Both the position numbers and the translations under genes were made by a program. The notes beneath the pieces were generated by a model. The model made no database searches, was not told where the DNA came from, and saw only the letters and a list, made by a program, of their open reading frames with translations. A stretch of 10,000 bases of DNA from Eimeria necatrix (lineage: Eukaryota > Apicomplexa > Conoidasida > Eucoccidiorida > Eimeriidae). This document shows positions 1 through 7,211 of this stretch, piece by piece (position 1 is the first letter of the stretch; the number at the start of each line of letters is the position of its first letter). The stretch spans positions 1-10,000 of the forward strand of contig NW_013651930.1 of NCBI RefSeq assembly GCF_000499385.1. Direction: 5' to 3'.

Positions 1-9
1 TTAAAAAAA

Positions 10-245
10 TGAATTTAAAAAATGAATTTAAAAAGGGGAATTTGAAAAAATGAATTTAAAAAATGAATTTAAAAAGATGAATTTAAAAAGGTGAATTTAA
101 AAAGACGAATTTAAAAAGGTGAATTTAAAAAGGTGAATTTAAAAAGAAAGATAAACTTGAAAAGATGGATTCAAAAAGATGAATTCAAAAAGATAAACAC
201 GAAAAGACAAATATGGAAAGATTAACACGAAAAGATAAACATAAA
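10..245. repeat. AT-rich degenerate tandem array, about 14-bp unit
   Basis: Units of the form GAATTTAAAAAGGT follow one another, with lengths of 13 to 15 bp on the left and several exact 14-bp spacings around 66-140. Toward 150-245 the unit decays into GATAAACACGAAAA-like copies. No open frame of interest crosses it. It is a minisatellite-type array and may continue left of the window. Confidence 0.85.
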
Positions 246-254
246 AGATAAATT

Positions 255-395
255 GAAATGACTATTTATACTACAAAACAATAAAATTAAATAACTATTT
301 ATATTAACAATGATAAACTTAAATTAAATGACTATTTATACAAATAATAATAAAATTAAATGACTATTTATACAAATAACAATAATATTAATAAT
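255..395. repeat. AT-rich tandem repeat, 32-37 bp period
   Basis: The string ACTATTTATA or a close variant recurs at about 261, 294, 331 and 363, each copy followed by AAATAAYAATAAAATTAAATG-like sequence. Spacings are about 33, 37 and 32 bp, so this is an imperfect tandem repeat distinct from the array to its left. Confidence 0.75.
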
Positions 396-590
396 AAAAT
401 TAATAAATAAAATAATTTTAATTTTGACCCACTTGAACACTTCGGGGCAAATTGCTCTCCGCCAGAAACTGAAGAATGAGGCGGATGACACTGCGGAAAA
501 AAAGCAAAAAAGGAAAATTTGAATTAAATTTGAAAATAAAATAAATTAAATGCAATTTAAACAACAAATTAAATCCAAAATAAAAAAAAG

Positions 591-874
591 TAATAATTCA
601 AAAGCAATAATCGAAACTAATTGCAACAACTGGAGTGCGCAGCTGCAGCAGCAGCAGAAAGCGCTTTGAAAAAGCAGCAGCAGCTCAAAAAATAAAAAGA
701 AAAACAGAAAAAAGATAAATGCAAACAAAAATAAATTAATTAAATGCAAATAAAAAGAACTGTCGGCTCTTTTAGCGGCTTGGCGAAAAAAACGCGAATT
801 TTGAAGTGTACGTACACCCGAGCTGCCTATACACCCGAACTCCCGCTGCTTACTCGGCCGATTCAATTTCCACA
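591..874. repeat. 284-bp tandem duplication, copy 1
   Basis: This unit begins TAATAATTCAAAAGC and ends CAATTTCCACA. By eye it matches the next 284 bases without a mismatch or indel; landmark positions (645, 744 and 806) recur exactly 284 bp later. It contains a short (CAG)n patch, an A-rich stretch and one copy of the TGTACGTACA palindrome. Short open frames occur on both strands but are duplicated along with the unit and look non-coding. Confidence 0.95.
806..817. repeat. TGTACGTACA palindrome, copy 1
   Basis: GTGTACGTACAC is a perfect 12-bp palindrome. It is followed 12 bp later by the related half-motif TATACACCCGA. Confidence 0.9.
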
Positions 875-1158
875 TAATAATTCAAAAGCAATAATCGAAA
901 CTAATTGCAACAACTGGAGTGCGCAGCTGCAGCAGCAGCAGAAAGCGCTTTGAAAAAGCAGCAGCAGCTCAAAAAATAAAAAGAAAAACAGAAAAAAGAT
1001 AAATGCAAACAAAAATAAATTAATTAAATGCAAATAAAAAGAACTGTCGGCTCTTTTAGCGGCTTGGCGAAAAAAACGCGAATTTTGAAGTGTACGTACA
1101 CCCGAGCTGCCTATACACCCGAACTCCCGCTGCTTACTCGGCCGATTCAATTTCCACA
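875..1158. repeat. 284-bp tandem duplication, copy 2
   Basis: Copy 2 abuts copy 1 directly with no spacer. Identity ends after TTTCCACAT; the sequence then becomes TCTGCGCC. Perfect identity implies a very recent duplication, ongoing gene conversion, or an assembly join. Confidence 0.95.
1090..1101. repeat. TGTACGTACA palindrome, copy 2
   Basis: The same 12-bp palindrome as copy 1, carried by the second 284-bp unit, so it is not an independent occurrence. Confidence 0.9.
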
Positions 1159-1223
1159 TTCTGCGCCATTTTGCGAAAAAGAGGACTTCTTTGGATTGAA
1201 CTCGATCACTTATTCATTCATAT

Positions 1224-1287
1224 ATCTTTTTGTCTTTTGAATCTTCAAAATTCATTTATCTTTTTGTGTTTTGAAGCTTCGAAATTC
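1224..1287. repeat. Imperfect 34-bp tandem repeat
   Basis: ATCTTTTTGTCTTTTGAA at 1224 recurs as ATCTTTTTGTGTTTTGAA at 1258. Over 30 compared bases I count 27 identities. It lies just upstream of the GC island that carries a palindrome at 1316. Confidence 0.7.
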
Positions 1288-1315
1288 CCGCTTTCTCCCC
1301 GCGTTCTGCGCCGCC

Positions 1316-1331
1316 AGCTGTACGTACAGCT
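1316..1331. repeat. TGTACGTACA palindrome, copy 3 (16 bp)
   Basis: AGCTGTACGTACAGCT is a perfect 16-bp palindrome. It is preceded by CGTTCTGCGCCGC (1302-1314), a block that also precedes the copy at 3664. The downstream TCAA is shared with the copy at 1578. Confidence 0.9.
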
Positions 1332-1509
1332 CAAGTGTTCGACCAGCAAGAAACCTGCAGATCGGAGTCCGCGGATGTTCGAATTTGAAGGCAGTTTTGT
1401 TTATTTGGTTTTATTTGAAGTCTTGCGACGAAACTCCGGCTTTCAAGAAACCAAAAAGTGAATTCGCTGGTCCAGTTCGAGGGTGGTTTTGCGAGAGAGA
1501 AGAGCTGTC

Positions 1510-1519
1510 TGTACACCCC
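1510..1519. repeat. TGTACGTACA family, half copy
   Basis: TGTACACCCC matches the right arm and flank of the family (as at 4076), but the left arm is degraded to CTGTC. It is followed by AGCGGCGGC. Confidence 0.5.
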
Positions 1520-1577
1520 AGCGGCGGCAGCAGGCACGCGGGAAGCGCCAAAAGGAATGAAGGAAGAAGTGAATAAA

Positions 1578-1590
1578 GTGTACGTACAGC
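1578..1590. repeat. TGTACGTACA palindrome, copy 4
   Basis: GTGTACGTACAGC has a perfect 10-bp core at 1579-1588 with asymmetric flanks. The 16-base string TGTACGTACAGCTCAA is shared with the copy at 1319. Confidence 0.85.
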
Positions 1591-1850
1591 TCAAAATATA
1601 TAAATTAAATAGTTTGGAAAAAAGAAAAAGGAAATAAGAAGAAAAGAAACTGCGGGAGAGCGAAGTAGAGCTTACGGGGGAGCCGCGGCAGCAGGGGCCC
1701 CACCCGCTGGATCTCCGTCAATTTTCCTTCTGTTTTCTTTTTTTCAATTCTTAATTCTCTAATTTTAATAAATAAAATAATTCTAATTGAGAAAAAAAGA
1801 AAAAGTGGCAGCCAGAGAGCACCGCCAGCGGCCAGCCAAAGCGCATGCAC

Positions 1851-1877
1851 GGGGGCCCCCAGAACACCAGGGGGCCC
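1851..1877. repeat. GC-rich palindrome cluster GGGGGCCCCC
   Basis: GGGGGCCCCC (1851-1860) is a perfect 10-bp palindrome, followed after about 9 bp by GGGGGCCC (1870-1877). It sits inside a GC island bounded by AT-rich DNA. Confidence 0.7.
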
Positions 1878-1999
1878 TCAGACCCCTCTGCGGGTTTCTG
1901 TTGCTTTTTTACCTTCTTTTTTAGTTTATTTTAATTTATTTTAATTATTTTTAATAATTTAAATAATTAAAATAATTAAAATTATTAAAATTATCCCAA

Positions 2000-2015
2000 A
2001 GACCCTCCTGGGTCT
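2000..2015. repeat. Short hairpin AGACCC-TCCT-GGGTCT
   Basis: Six-base arms flank a four-base loop. It follows an A/T-only block directly. No T-run follows it, and bacterial-type terminators do not apply to this genome. Confidence 0.5.
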
Positions 2016-2308
2016 CAGCTGCGCACAAGGCCAGAAGGCAATAGTGATCTGGCAGCACCAGACGCCGCCTGCTGGCAAAGTTGAATTCAAAAAATGCAAA
2101 AAAGTGAATTTATATTTATTTATATTTATTTATATTTAATTATTTTAATTATTTTAATTTATTTTATTTATTTTGTTCATTTTTATTCAAATTTAAAAGT
2201 TGTTTGTTCTCTTATTGCATAAATGATTTAAAATATATTCTGCATGCAACAAAAAGCAAATTCAAATTCAAAATTTGAATTCAAAGAAACCGCCTTGTGG
2301 GGCTGCCA

Positions 2309-2324
2309 AGGTGTACATACACCT
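2309..2324. repeat. TGTACATACA variant palindrome, copy 5
   Basis: AGGTGTACATACACCT is palindromic except at the centre, where TACGTA has become TACATA. An outer inverted pair, CCAAGG (2306-2311) and CCTTGG (2331-2336), surrounds it. Confidence 0.8.
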
Positions 2325-2513
2325 CAGCGGCCTTGGGGAAAACCGCGAAGGAGGAAATAAAAAGAAAAATGAAAAAGAGGAAATGGAAAATAATAAAATA
2401 GAAATAATAGTCAAATAAAAACAGAAAAAGAAAACAAAATATATTTAAAATAATTCAAAGTAGAAACAATAACATGATGTTAAGGCCTATGAACACTTCA
2501 TTTATTCAGACGC

Positions 2514-2741
2514 AAACCCTAAACCCTAAACCCTACCTGAACCCAAACCCTAAACCCTTGCTGAGCCCTAAACGGCAAATCATTCCTAAACCCTAAACCC
2601 TAAACCCTAGCCGAGCCCTAAAGCCAAACCCTAAACCCTAGCAGCTTCCCAAACCTGAACACTAAGCCCTTCGCCGTAAACCCTAGCTGAGCCCTAAACC
2701 CTAAACCCTCGATGGCTGCTAAACCCTAAACCCTAAACCCT
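2514..2741. repeat. Degenerate interstitial telomere-like array (AAACCCT)n
   Basis: Runs of two to four AAACCCT heptamers are interrupted by diverged spacers. A recurrent spacer GC(T/C)GAGCCCTAAA appears near 2560, 2610 and 2686. AAACCCT/TTTAGGG is the telomere-type repeat of coccidian parasites. This array is internal and decayed, and its C-rich strand is on the plus strand. Confidence 0.95.
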
Positions 2742-3084
2742 GAAACATTGCTCGCTTTGAGCCTAAAAAGGCTGTAGATGAAACATTTATTCAAGCCTAT
2801 TTCTTTTATTTTTCCTTCTTATTTTATTTCAATTGTTTTGTCATTTAATTTTCAAATTGTTTCCATTTTATCTGCAGCTTCAGCTGTACATACACCTCGA
2901 ATTGGCTGCTGTTGCGTGAGCCTTTTCTTTCTTTTTTATTTCTTTTTTTCTTTTCAACTTTTTTGCTGCAGTTTGCTTCTGCTCTCCTTCAGTTGAAATA
3001 AAGAAAAGAAATAAAAACAAAAAATAAATATTTAATTTAATTTAATTTAAAAGTCTTAAAGAGCTGCTCAGGAGACTTAACAAA
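2742..3084. other. Noncoding spacer
   Basis: This T-rich then A-rich stretch separates the degenerate telomere-like array from the first candidate gene. It holds one variant palindrome (2885) and an AT block at 3000-3055. An open frame of 72 codons (2778-2996) translates into Phe/Leu/Ser-rich low-complexity sequence that follows base composition, so it is not called. Confidence 0.55.
2885..2895. repeat. TGTACATACA variant palindrome, copy 6
   Basis: TGTACATACAC carries the same central CpG-to-CpA change as the copy at 2309 and the same 3' flank CCTC. Confidence 0.75.
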
Positions 3085-3183
3085 ATGGGCAGAGCAGCAA
3101 CTGCTCCAATTATAATATACAGCAAATTGCTGCTGCTGCTGCAGCAGCAGCACACGTTGCAGCAGGAGAGAGCCCCTTCAAAA

Positions 3184-3241
<58 letters not shown>

Positions 3242-3334
3242 CTGCCAGCAGCAGAGGCCCCTTACAAACAGCAGCAGCAGCTACACGAGCAGCACTCGGA
3301 GTTGCAGCACTGGATCAACGAAGCAAAATCTGTT

Positions 3335-3375
<41 letters not shown>

Positions 3376-3489
3376 CAGCTGGCAGTGGCAGCAGCTGCTG
3401 CAACTACTGCTGCAGTAGCTGGCTGGGTTTGCTATTCATGCAAAAATATGATTGGTGTTCCATTCGAAACCCTAAACCCTAAACCCTAA
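3085..3489 (+). CDS. Candidate short Ser/Ala-repeat protein, unknown function
   Basis: I do not recognise this gene. The ATG lies in AAAATGGGC, with A at -3 and G at +4, a favourable apicomplexan start. The 134-residue product reads MGRAATAPIIIYSK, a Leu and Gln patch, a long Ser tract from 18 CAG units read as AGC (3186-3239), TASSRGPLQTAAAATRAALG, an Ala tract (about 3341-3371), then a less repetitive tail containing WVCYSCKNMIGVPFE. The last codons are the telomere-like repeat itself (ETLNPKP then TAA). It could be one exon of a longer gene, since GT sites occur in the tail (for example near 3427). (CAG)n lacks stops in every frame, so the open frame alone is weak support. No signal peptide or membrane segment is evident. 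Confidence 0.35.
3186..3239. repeat. (CAG)18 microsatellite
   Basis: Eighteen uninterrupted CAG units, read as polySer in the candidate gene at 3085. This is one of the two longest pure CAG-type tracts noted in the window; the other is the 18-unit tract at 6808. Confidence 0.95.
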
Positions 3490-3501
3490 ACCCTAAACCC
3501 T
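3467..3501. repeat. Perfect interstitial telomere-like array, (AAACCCT)5
   Basis: Five exact heptamers with the C-rich strand on plus. The array overlaps the 3' end of the candidate gene at 3085 and supplies its stop codon. Confidence 0.97.
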
Positions 3502-3663
3502 TAGAACCTGGTTCATTGAACGCCGCGAGCTTCGAGGCTTGCGCTGCTTGTCCCTTATTTTGTTTGCTTTTGCTATTTAATTGAATTAAATGAATAAAAT
3601 TAAATAAATAAAATTAATTAATTGATTTAAAAACTAATTTTGCCGCCGTTCTGCGCCGCTGCG

Positions 3664-3683
3664 CGCGGTGTACGTACACCGCG
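3664..3683. repeat. TGTACGTACA palindrome, copy 7 (20 bp perfect)
   Basis: CGCGGTGTACGTACACCGCG is a perfect 20-bp palindrome, the longest of the family here. CGTTCTGCGCCGC lies just upstream (3647-3659), as for the copy at 1316. Confidence 0.95.
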
Positions 3684-4032
3684 AGCAGCTCCAGCGAGCC
3701 GCCGCCAGCCCCAGAGGCGCGGAGGCGAAATCAGAAAAAGAAAAGAATAAAATAAAACAAAAAGGAGAAATAAATGAAAATAAATAAATATTTTATATTT
3801 TAATTCAAATTAATCTGCAAATAAGCTGCTAGATCTGCTTCCGGCGAGGCTCCCCGCATCCGGCGCTGCCTTCGTCGATTCCGCTGCTGCTCAGCAGCTC
3901 CATTTGTGGATTTAATTCCATTAATTTGATTTTATTTATTTATTTTCGCAAATTATTTTAATTATTTTATTTATTTATTTCATTTTTCCCTTTTTTCCGG
4001 CGCTCCAGCCCTCCAAAGCCTCGAGCTCTTGC

Positions 4033-4049
4033 GGGCCCCCCGGGGGCCC
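4033..4049. repeat. GC-rich hairpin
   Basis: Arms GGGCCCCC and GGGGGCCC are separated by one C. It lies 25 bp before a TGTACGTACA palindrome and resembles the GC palindromes at 1851-1877. Confidence 0.7.
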
Positions 4050-4073
4050 CACAGAGGCACGGGGGGCTGCTGA

Positions 4074-4087
4074 GGTGTACGTACACC
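4074..4087. repeat. TGTACGTACA palindrome, copy 8
   Basis: GGTGTACGTACACC is a perfect 14-bp palindrome followed by CCAAATAG. Confidence 0.9.
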
Positions 4088-4146
4088 CCAAATAGTGGAA
4101 GCAAAGAAACAATAGTTCTATTATGGAGATTTTATTTGGACTTTAG

Positions 4147-4377
4147 CGCAACAGCAGCCGCTGCTGCTGCAGCAGCAAACGGATCGGCGCCGCCAGCAAC
4201 AGCCGCAGCAGAACAGCAAACAAGCTGCAGCAGCAGCAGCAGCAGAAGCAGCAGCAAAGCCAGCGGCGCCAACATTAGCAGCAGCACCGACAGCAGCAGC
4301 AGCAGCAGCGAGGCATCTGTACAGCTGGCAGCAACCTCGCCCAGCGGTGCCAAGGAAACACCTGAACACGCTTTAGG
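4147..4377 (+). CDS. Possible upstream exon, Ala/Ser-rich (uncertain)
   Basis: Frame +2 is open from upstream of 4147 to a TAG at 4388 and reads as Ala-rich then Ser-rich sequence with ordinary stretches (ANGSAPPATAAAEQQTSC, SGANISSSTD, ASVQLAATSPSGAKETPEHA). There is no ATG in this frame, so if coding it must be an exon. A plausible acceptor TTTATTTGGACTTTAG ends at 4146. The right boundary is obscured by the TTTAGGG array, whose repeats offer a GTTTAG donor-like and a TTTAG acceptor-like site every 7 bp. Frame +2 is also the frame of the large gene starting at 4442. The segment could thus be its 5' exon, with the telomere-like array serving as a very short intron, or it may be non-coding repeat. 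Confidence 0.3.
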
Positions 4378-4434
4378 GTTTAGGGTTTAGGGTTTAGGGT
4401 TTAGGGTTTAGGGTTTAGGGTTTAGGGTTTAGGG
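4372..4434. repeat. Perfect interstitial telomere-like array, (TTTAGGG)9
   Basis: Nine exact heptamers with the G-rich strand on plus, opposite in orientation to the arrays at 2514 and 3467. The array ends 7 bp before the ATG of the large gene and contributes an in-frame TAG at 4430-4432. Confidence 0.98.
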
Positions 4435-4441
4435 TCTGGAA

Positions 4442-4532
4442 ATGGCTCCTTCTTGTGAGCTGATTCGCCCTGAAGAGGGGACTCTGCGAACTTCGGGATC
4501 AAAGGAAACAGACTTTTCTTCTTTTGCTTCTT

Positions 4533-4565
<33 letters not shown>

Positions 4566-4640
4566 CCAAAGCCGCTTCTGTGAGTTCTGCTGCTGCCTTT
4601 ATTGAGGCTCTGGCTAAGCAGCTGCGCGCACAGGACCACG

Positions 4641-4690
<50 letters not shown>

Positions 4691-5061
4691 GCAGCAGGAA
4701 CAGAGGAAGCCGTTGACTTCTACGGCTGCTGCCACCTCCGGAGCAGCAGCAGCAGCAGCAGCAGCTCGTGCTGCTGCTGCTGCCTGCCGCAGCGCGTTCA
4801 AGCAGCAGCAGCAGCAGGCTCTGCTTCAGCAGCAGCAGCACCTGAAGGGGGGGCGGCAGGCGCTGCAGCAGCAGCAGAAGCTGCAGACATTGGGTCTTGT
4901 TTGCTGCAGCAGCTGCTGCAGCAGCAGCGGAAGCAAAAAGGCGCAGTGGCCCCACAAGTTCTGCTGCTGCTCTCCTCGCTGCTGCTGCTGCTGCCGCAGC
5001 AGCTGCGAGCAGCAGACCTGACCCCTGTAATTGACACGGCCTTGCGCGTGCTGCAGCAGCT

Positions 5062-5098
<37 letters not shown>

Positions 5099-5708
5099 GA
5101 GCAGACAGAGGGGGAAGGTTCTGCTGCTGATAAGAGGAGCAGCGGATGCTGCTGCATCTCTTGCTGCTGCTGCAGTCTGCTGCTGCTGCAGCGGCTGCTC
5201 TCTGCTGCTGCTGCTTTCAGGGGAGACCCAAACCTCCCCACAGCAGAAGCTGCTGTTCGCCTAGCAGCAGCAGCTGCTGAGCTGCTGCTGCTTTCTGAGC
5301 GCAGCAGCAGCAGCACCGCTGTTTTTTGCTGCTGCGCGACGCAACAAAAGAGCAGCAGCAGCAGCAGCAGCAAGCGCAGCAGCACCAAGTGCAGCAGCAG
5401 CTGCTGCCGTTTTCTGCTGCTGCAGGGCCTTTGTGCTGCTGCTTTTCATCTTCTGTCTTTAATTATAAAGCGGCTTCCTCAGAATGCCCAGAGACACGTG
5501 GTGGAACAGCTGTGTGCAGCCAAGAAGCAGCAGCAGCAGCAGCAGCAGCAGCGGCAGCAGCAGCAGCAGCGGCAGCAGCAGCAGCAGCAGCAAGAGGGGT
5601 CTAAACCGGCTCTGGAGCTGCTGTTCGGCGTTCTGGGGCTGACGACTTTACTGCGGAGGCGCCGCCTTTCCTCTAGAGGCAGCAGCAGCAGCAGCAGCAG
5701 CAGAAGCA

Positions 5709-5743
<35 letters not shown>

Positions 5744-5922
5744 GGGGAATGCGAGGATTTGCTGCACGCTGAAGGCGCAGAATTGCTGCGGCAGATTGTG
5801 GGGCTCGCCGTGCTGTCTCCGCTTGCTGCTGATTTGCTGCTGCTGGGGCAGCAGCAGCAGCACAGGGAGGCACTTGACACAGAAAGTGCTGCAGCAGAAG
5901 CTGCAGAACGCTCAATGCTGCT

Positions 5923-5964
<42 letters not shown>

Positions 5965-6251
5965 ACAGCAGCGCGGCGTGCTATCAGTGCTTCAGCCTGC
6001 CCAGAAGGGGGACCCAAGTGCTCATCGGTTGCTGTTTGCTGCTATAGCTGCCATGGTGCAGCAGCAGCAGCAGCTGCTGCAGCAGCAGCAGCAGCAGAAG
6101 CAGCAGCAACATCGGGTGCTTGGGACAAGTGTGGGGCCCCTCTACTCTTTGCTGCCAGCACTGGGGCTACTGCAGCAGCTGCCTGACGTAGCTGTGCTGC
6201 TGCTGAACGGCATCAGTGCTGCATGCGCAGACACAGCAGCAGCAGCAGCAG

Positions 6252-6290
<39 letters not shown>

Positions 6291-6412
6291 AAGCAGCTTC
6301 TGCAGAGGGAGAGACCGCATTGCATAATGTTGCTGCTCTCGACGGATTTCTGCTGCTGCTGTCGACACTGGAGCCGATCTTGCAGCTGCCTCTTGCTGCG
6401 CTTCCTGAAGCT

Positions 6413-6459
<47 letters not shown>

Positions 6460-6516
6460 AGCCCTTCTTTGCGCAGAAAGCATCCGCTGGGAGGCAGCTG
6501 TGGGGGCGTGGCATCA
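4442..6516 (+). CDS. Large homopolymer-repeat protein, exon 1
   Basis: Unknown family. Frame +2 is open for 692 codons from ATG (G at +4, purine at -3) to a TAA at 6518 that overlaps a donor-like GTAAGC at 6517. The N-terminus MAPSCELIRPEEGTLRTSGSKET is non-repetitive. After it, Ala, Gln, Ser, Cys and Leu runs alternate with complex, probably helical segments, for example LTPVIDTALRVLQQL (about 5020), PNLPTAEAAVRLAAAAAELL (5231), LHAEGAELLRQIVGLAV (5761), VGPLYSLLPALGLLQQLPD (6130) and LHNVAALDGFLLLLSTLEPI (6319). That pattern suggests an alpha-helical scaffold inflated by repeats, which is inference. The continuity of the non-repeat segments is the argument for this frame. If GTAAGC is not used, the protein simply stops here. 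No signal peptide is seen. Confidence 0.6.
6413..6457. repeat. (CAG)15 tract, polyGln
   Basis: Fifteen pure CAG units, in frame +2 of exon 1 as polyGln. Confidence 0.9.
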
Positions 6517-6605
6517 GTAAGCTGCAGCCTGTGGCTCTTCAAGTGCTGCTGTTGCTGCTGCTGCGGCGGTATTGTTGCTGCTGCTGCTGCTGGACTGCGA
6601 TTTCA

Positions 6606-6651
<46 letters not shown>

Positions 6652-6668
6652 GTGGGGTCTGCGTGCAG
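6517..6668 (+). other. Predicted intron 1 (donor good, acceptor approximate)
   Basis: The donor is GTAAGC at 6517. Exon 1 ends with two bases of a codon, so acceptors that restore frame +1 must end at a position congruent to 2 modulo 3. AG sites at 6668 (GTGCAG), 6677 (GTGCAG) and 6692 (TGAG) all satisfy this. The candidate intron contains (CTG)14 at 6607-6648. The boundary is a prediction, and the repeat could instead be coding in frame +1 as polyLeu. Confidence 0.4.
6607..6648. repeat. (CTG)14 tract
   Basis: Fourteen pure CTG units; polyLeu in frame +1, but possibly intronic given the donor at 6517. Confidence 0.9.
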
Positions 6669-6807
6669 CCTGTGCAGCTCCTCGCTGCTGAGCCCTCGGC
6701 TGCTGGGCCAGCGGCGGCACTTAAATTATTTATCAGCATTTTGCTGCCGCTGCTTGCGGGGAGTGCATGCGCTGCTGCAGCAGCTGCGGGCCCGCTTGGG
6801 GCTTGCT

Positions 6808-6863
<56 letters not shown>

Positions 6864-7164
6864 TGAGGACGAGGACGTGCTCGGGTGTCTCTACTCCTCG
6901 CGGGCAGTGCTGCCTCCCCCTTTGCTGCTGCAGCTCTGCTGCTTGCTGCGCACTTTGTGGGGCGGTGCTGCGCTGCTGCTGCAGCTGCTGCCGCGGGACT
7001 TTGAGGGGCTGCTGCAGCAGGTGTTCGTGCTGCAGCAGCAGCAGCACGTGCTGCTGCATGCTGCAGCAGCATGCGACCCCACACAAAAGCTTAGGAACTG
7101 CCTTGCTGCTGCTTGCAGTCTTGAAGACACAGACGTCTTCTTCTGCTCTGGCAGGTATGGCAAA

Positions 7165-7211
<47 letters not shown>

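Larger units (their letters stand above)
1159..2513. other. Repeat-rich region without a convincing gene
   Basis: The stretch alternates AT-rich and GC-rich blocks. At 1917-1994 it is TTTAATTATTT-type simple sequence, and at 2098-2180 it is TTTATATTTATT-type simple sequence. GC islands around 1670-1710, 1800-1890 and 2000-2075 carry small palindromes. Open frames here are below about 125 codons, overlap each other on both strands, and read into homopolymer-rich peptides without recognisable domains, so none is called. No RNA gene is apparent. Confidence 0.6.
3502..4146. other. Noncoding spacer with GC islands and palindromes
   Basis: AT-rich sequence at 3570-3640, 3735-3820 and 3910-3995 alternates with GC islands. 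The islands carry two TGTACGTACA palindromes and, at 4033-4049, a hairpin with 8-base arms GGGCCCCC and GGGGGCCC around a single C. No open frame is convincing. The sequence TTTTATTTGGACTTTAG just before 4147 looks like a splice acceptor. Confidence 0.55.

Noticed and set aside
546..1159. Two near-identical minus-strand open frames of about 100 codons
   Set aside because: They are the same frame repeated by the 284-bp duplication, and they translate A/T-rich and CAG sequence into Phe/Leu low complexity. No domain or start context supports them.
1090..1850. Overlapping open frames of 81-123 codons on both strands
   Set aside because: They overlap one another, follow composition and contain repeat motifs; none shows recognisable conserved features.
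2241..2248. TGCATGCA, a motif known as an apicomplexan AP2 binding site
   Set aside because: A single 8-mer in AT-rich DNA with no gene nearby is not enough to call a regulatory site.
2514..2741. A true chromosome end
   Set aside because: The array is degenerate and flanked on both sides by more sequence, so it is interstitial.
2778..2996. 72-codon plus-strand open frame resembling a hydrophobic peptide
   Set aside because: The hydrophobicity is produced by T-rich noncoding sequence. It contains a palindrome copy and has no supporting context.
6216..6866. Plus-strand frame +3 open region across the exon 1-exon 2 junction
   Set aside because: It starts inside exon 1 tracts and is mostly Gln, Ser and Ala runs. 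It was considered as the real continuation after 6516, but it ends at 6866 while frame +1 continues to 7606.
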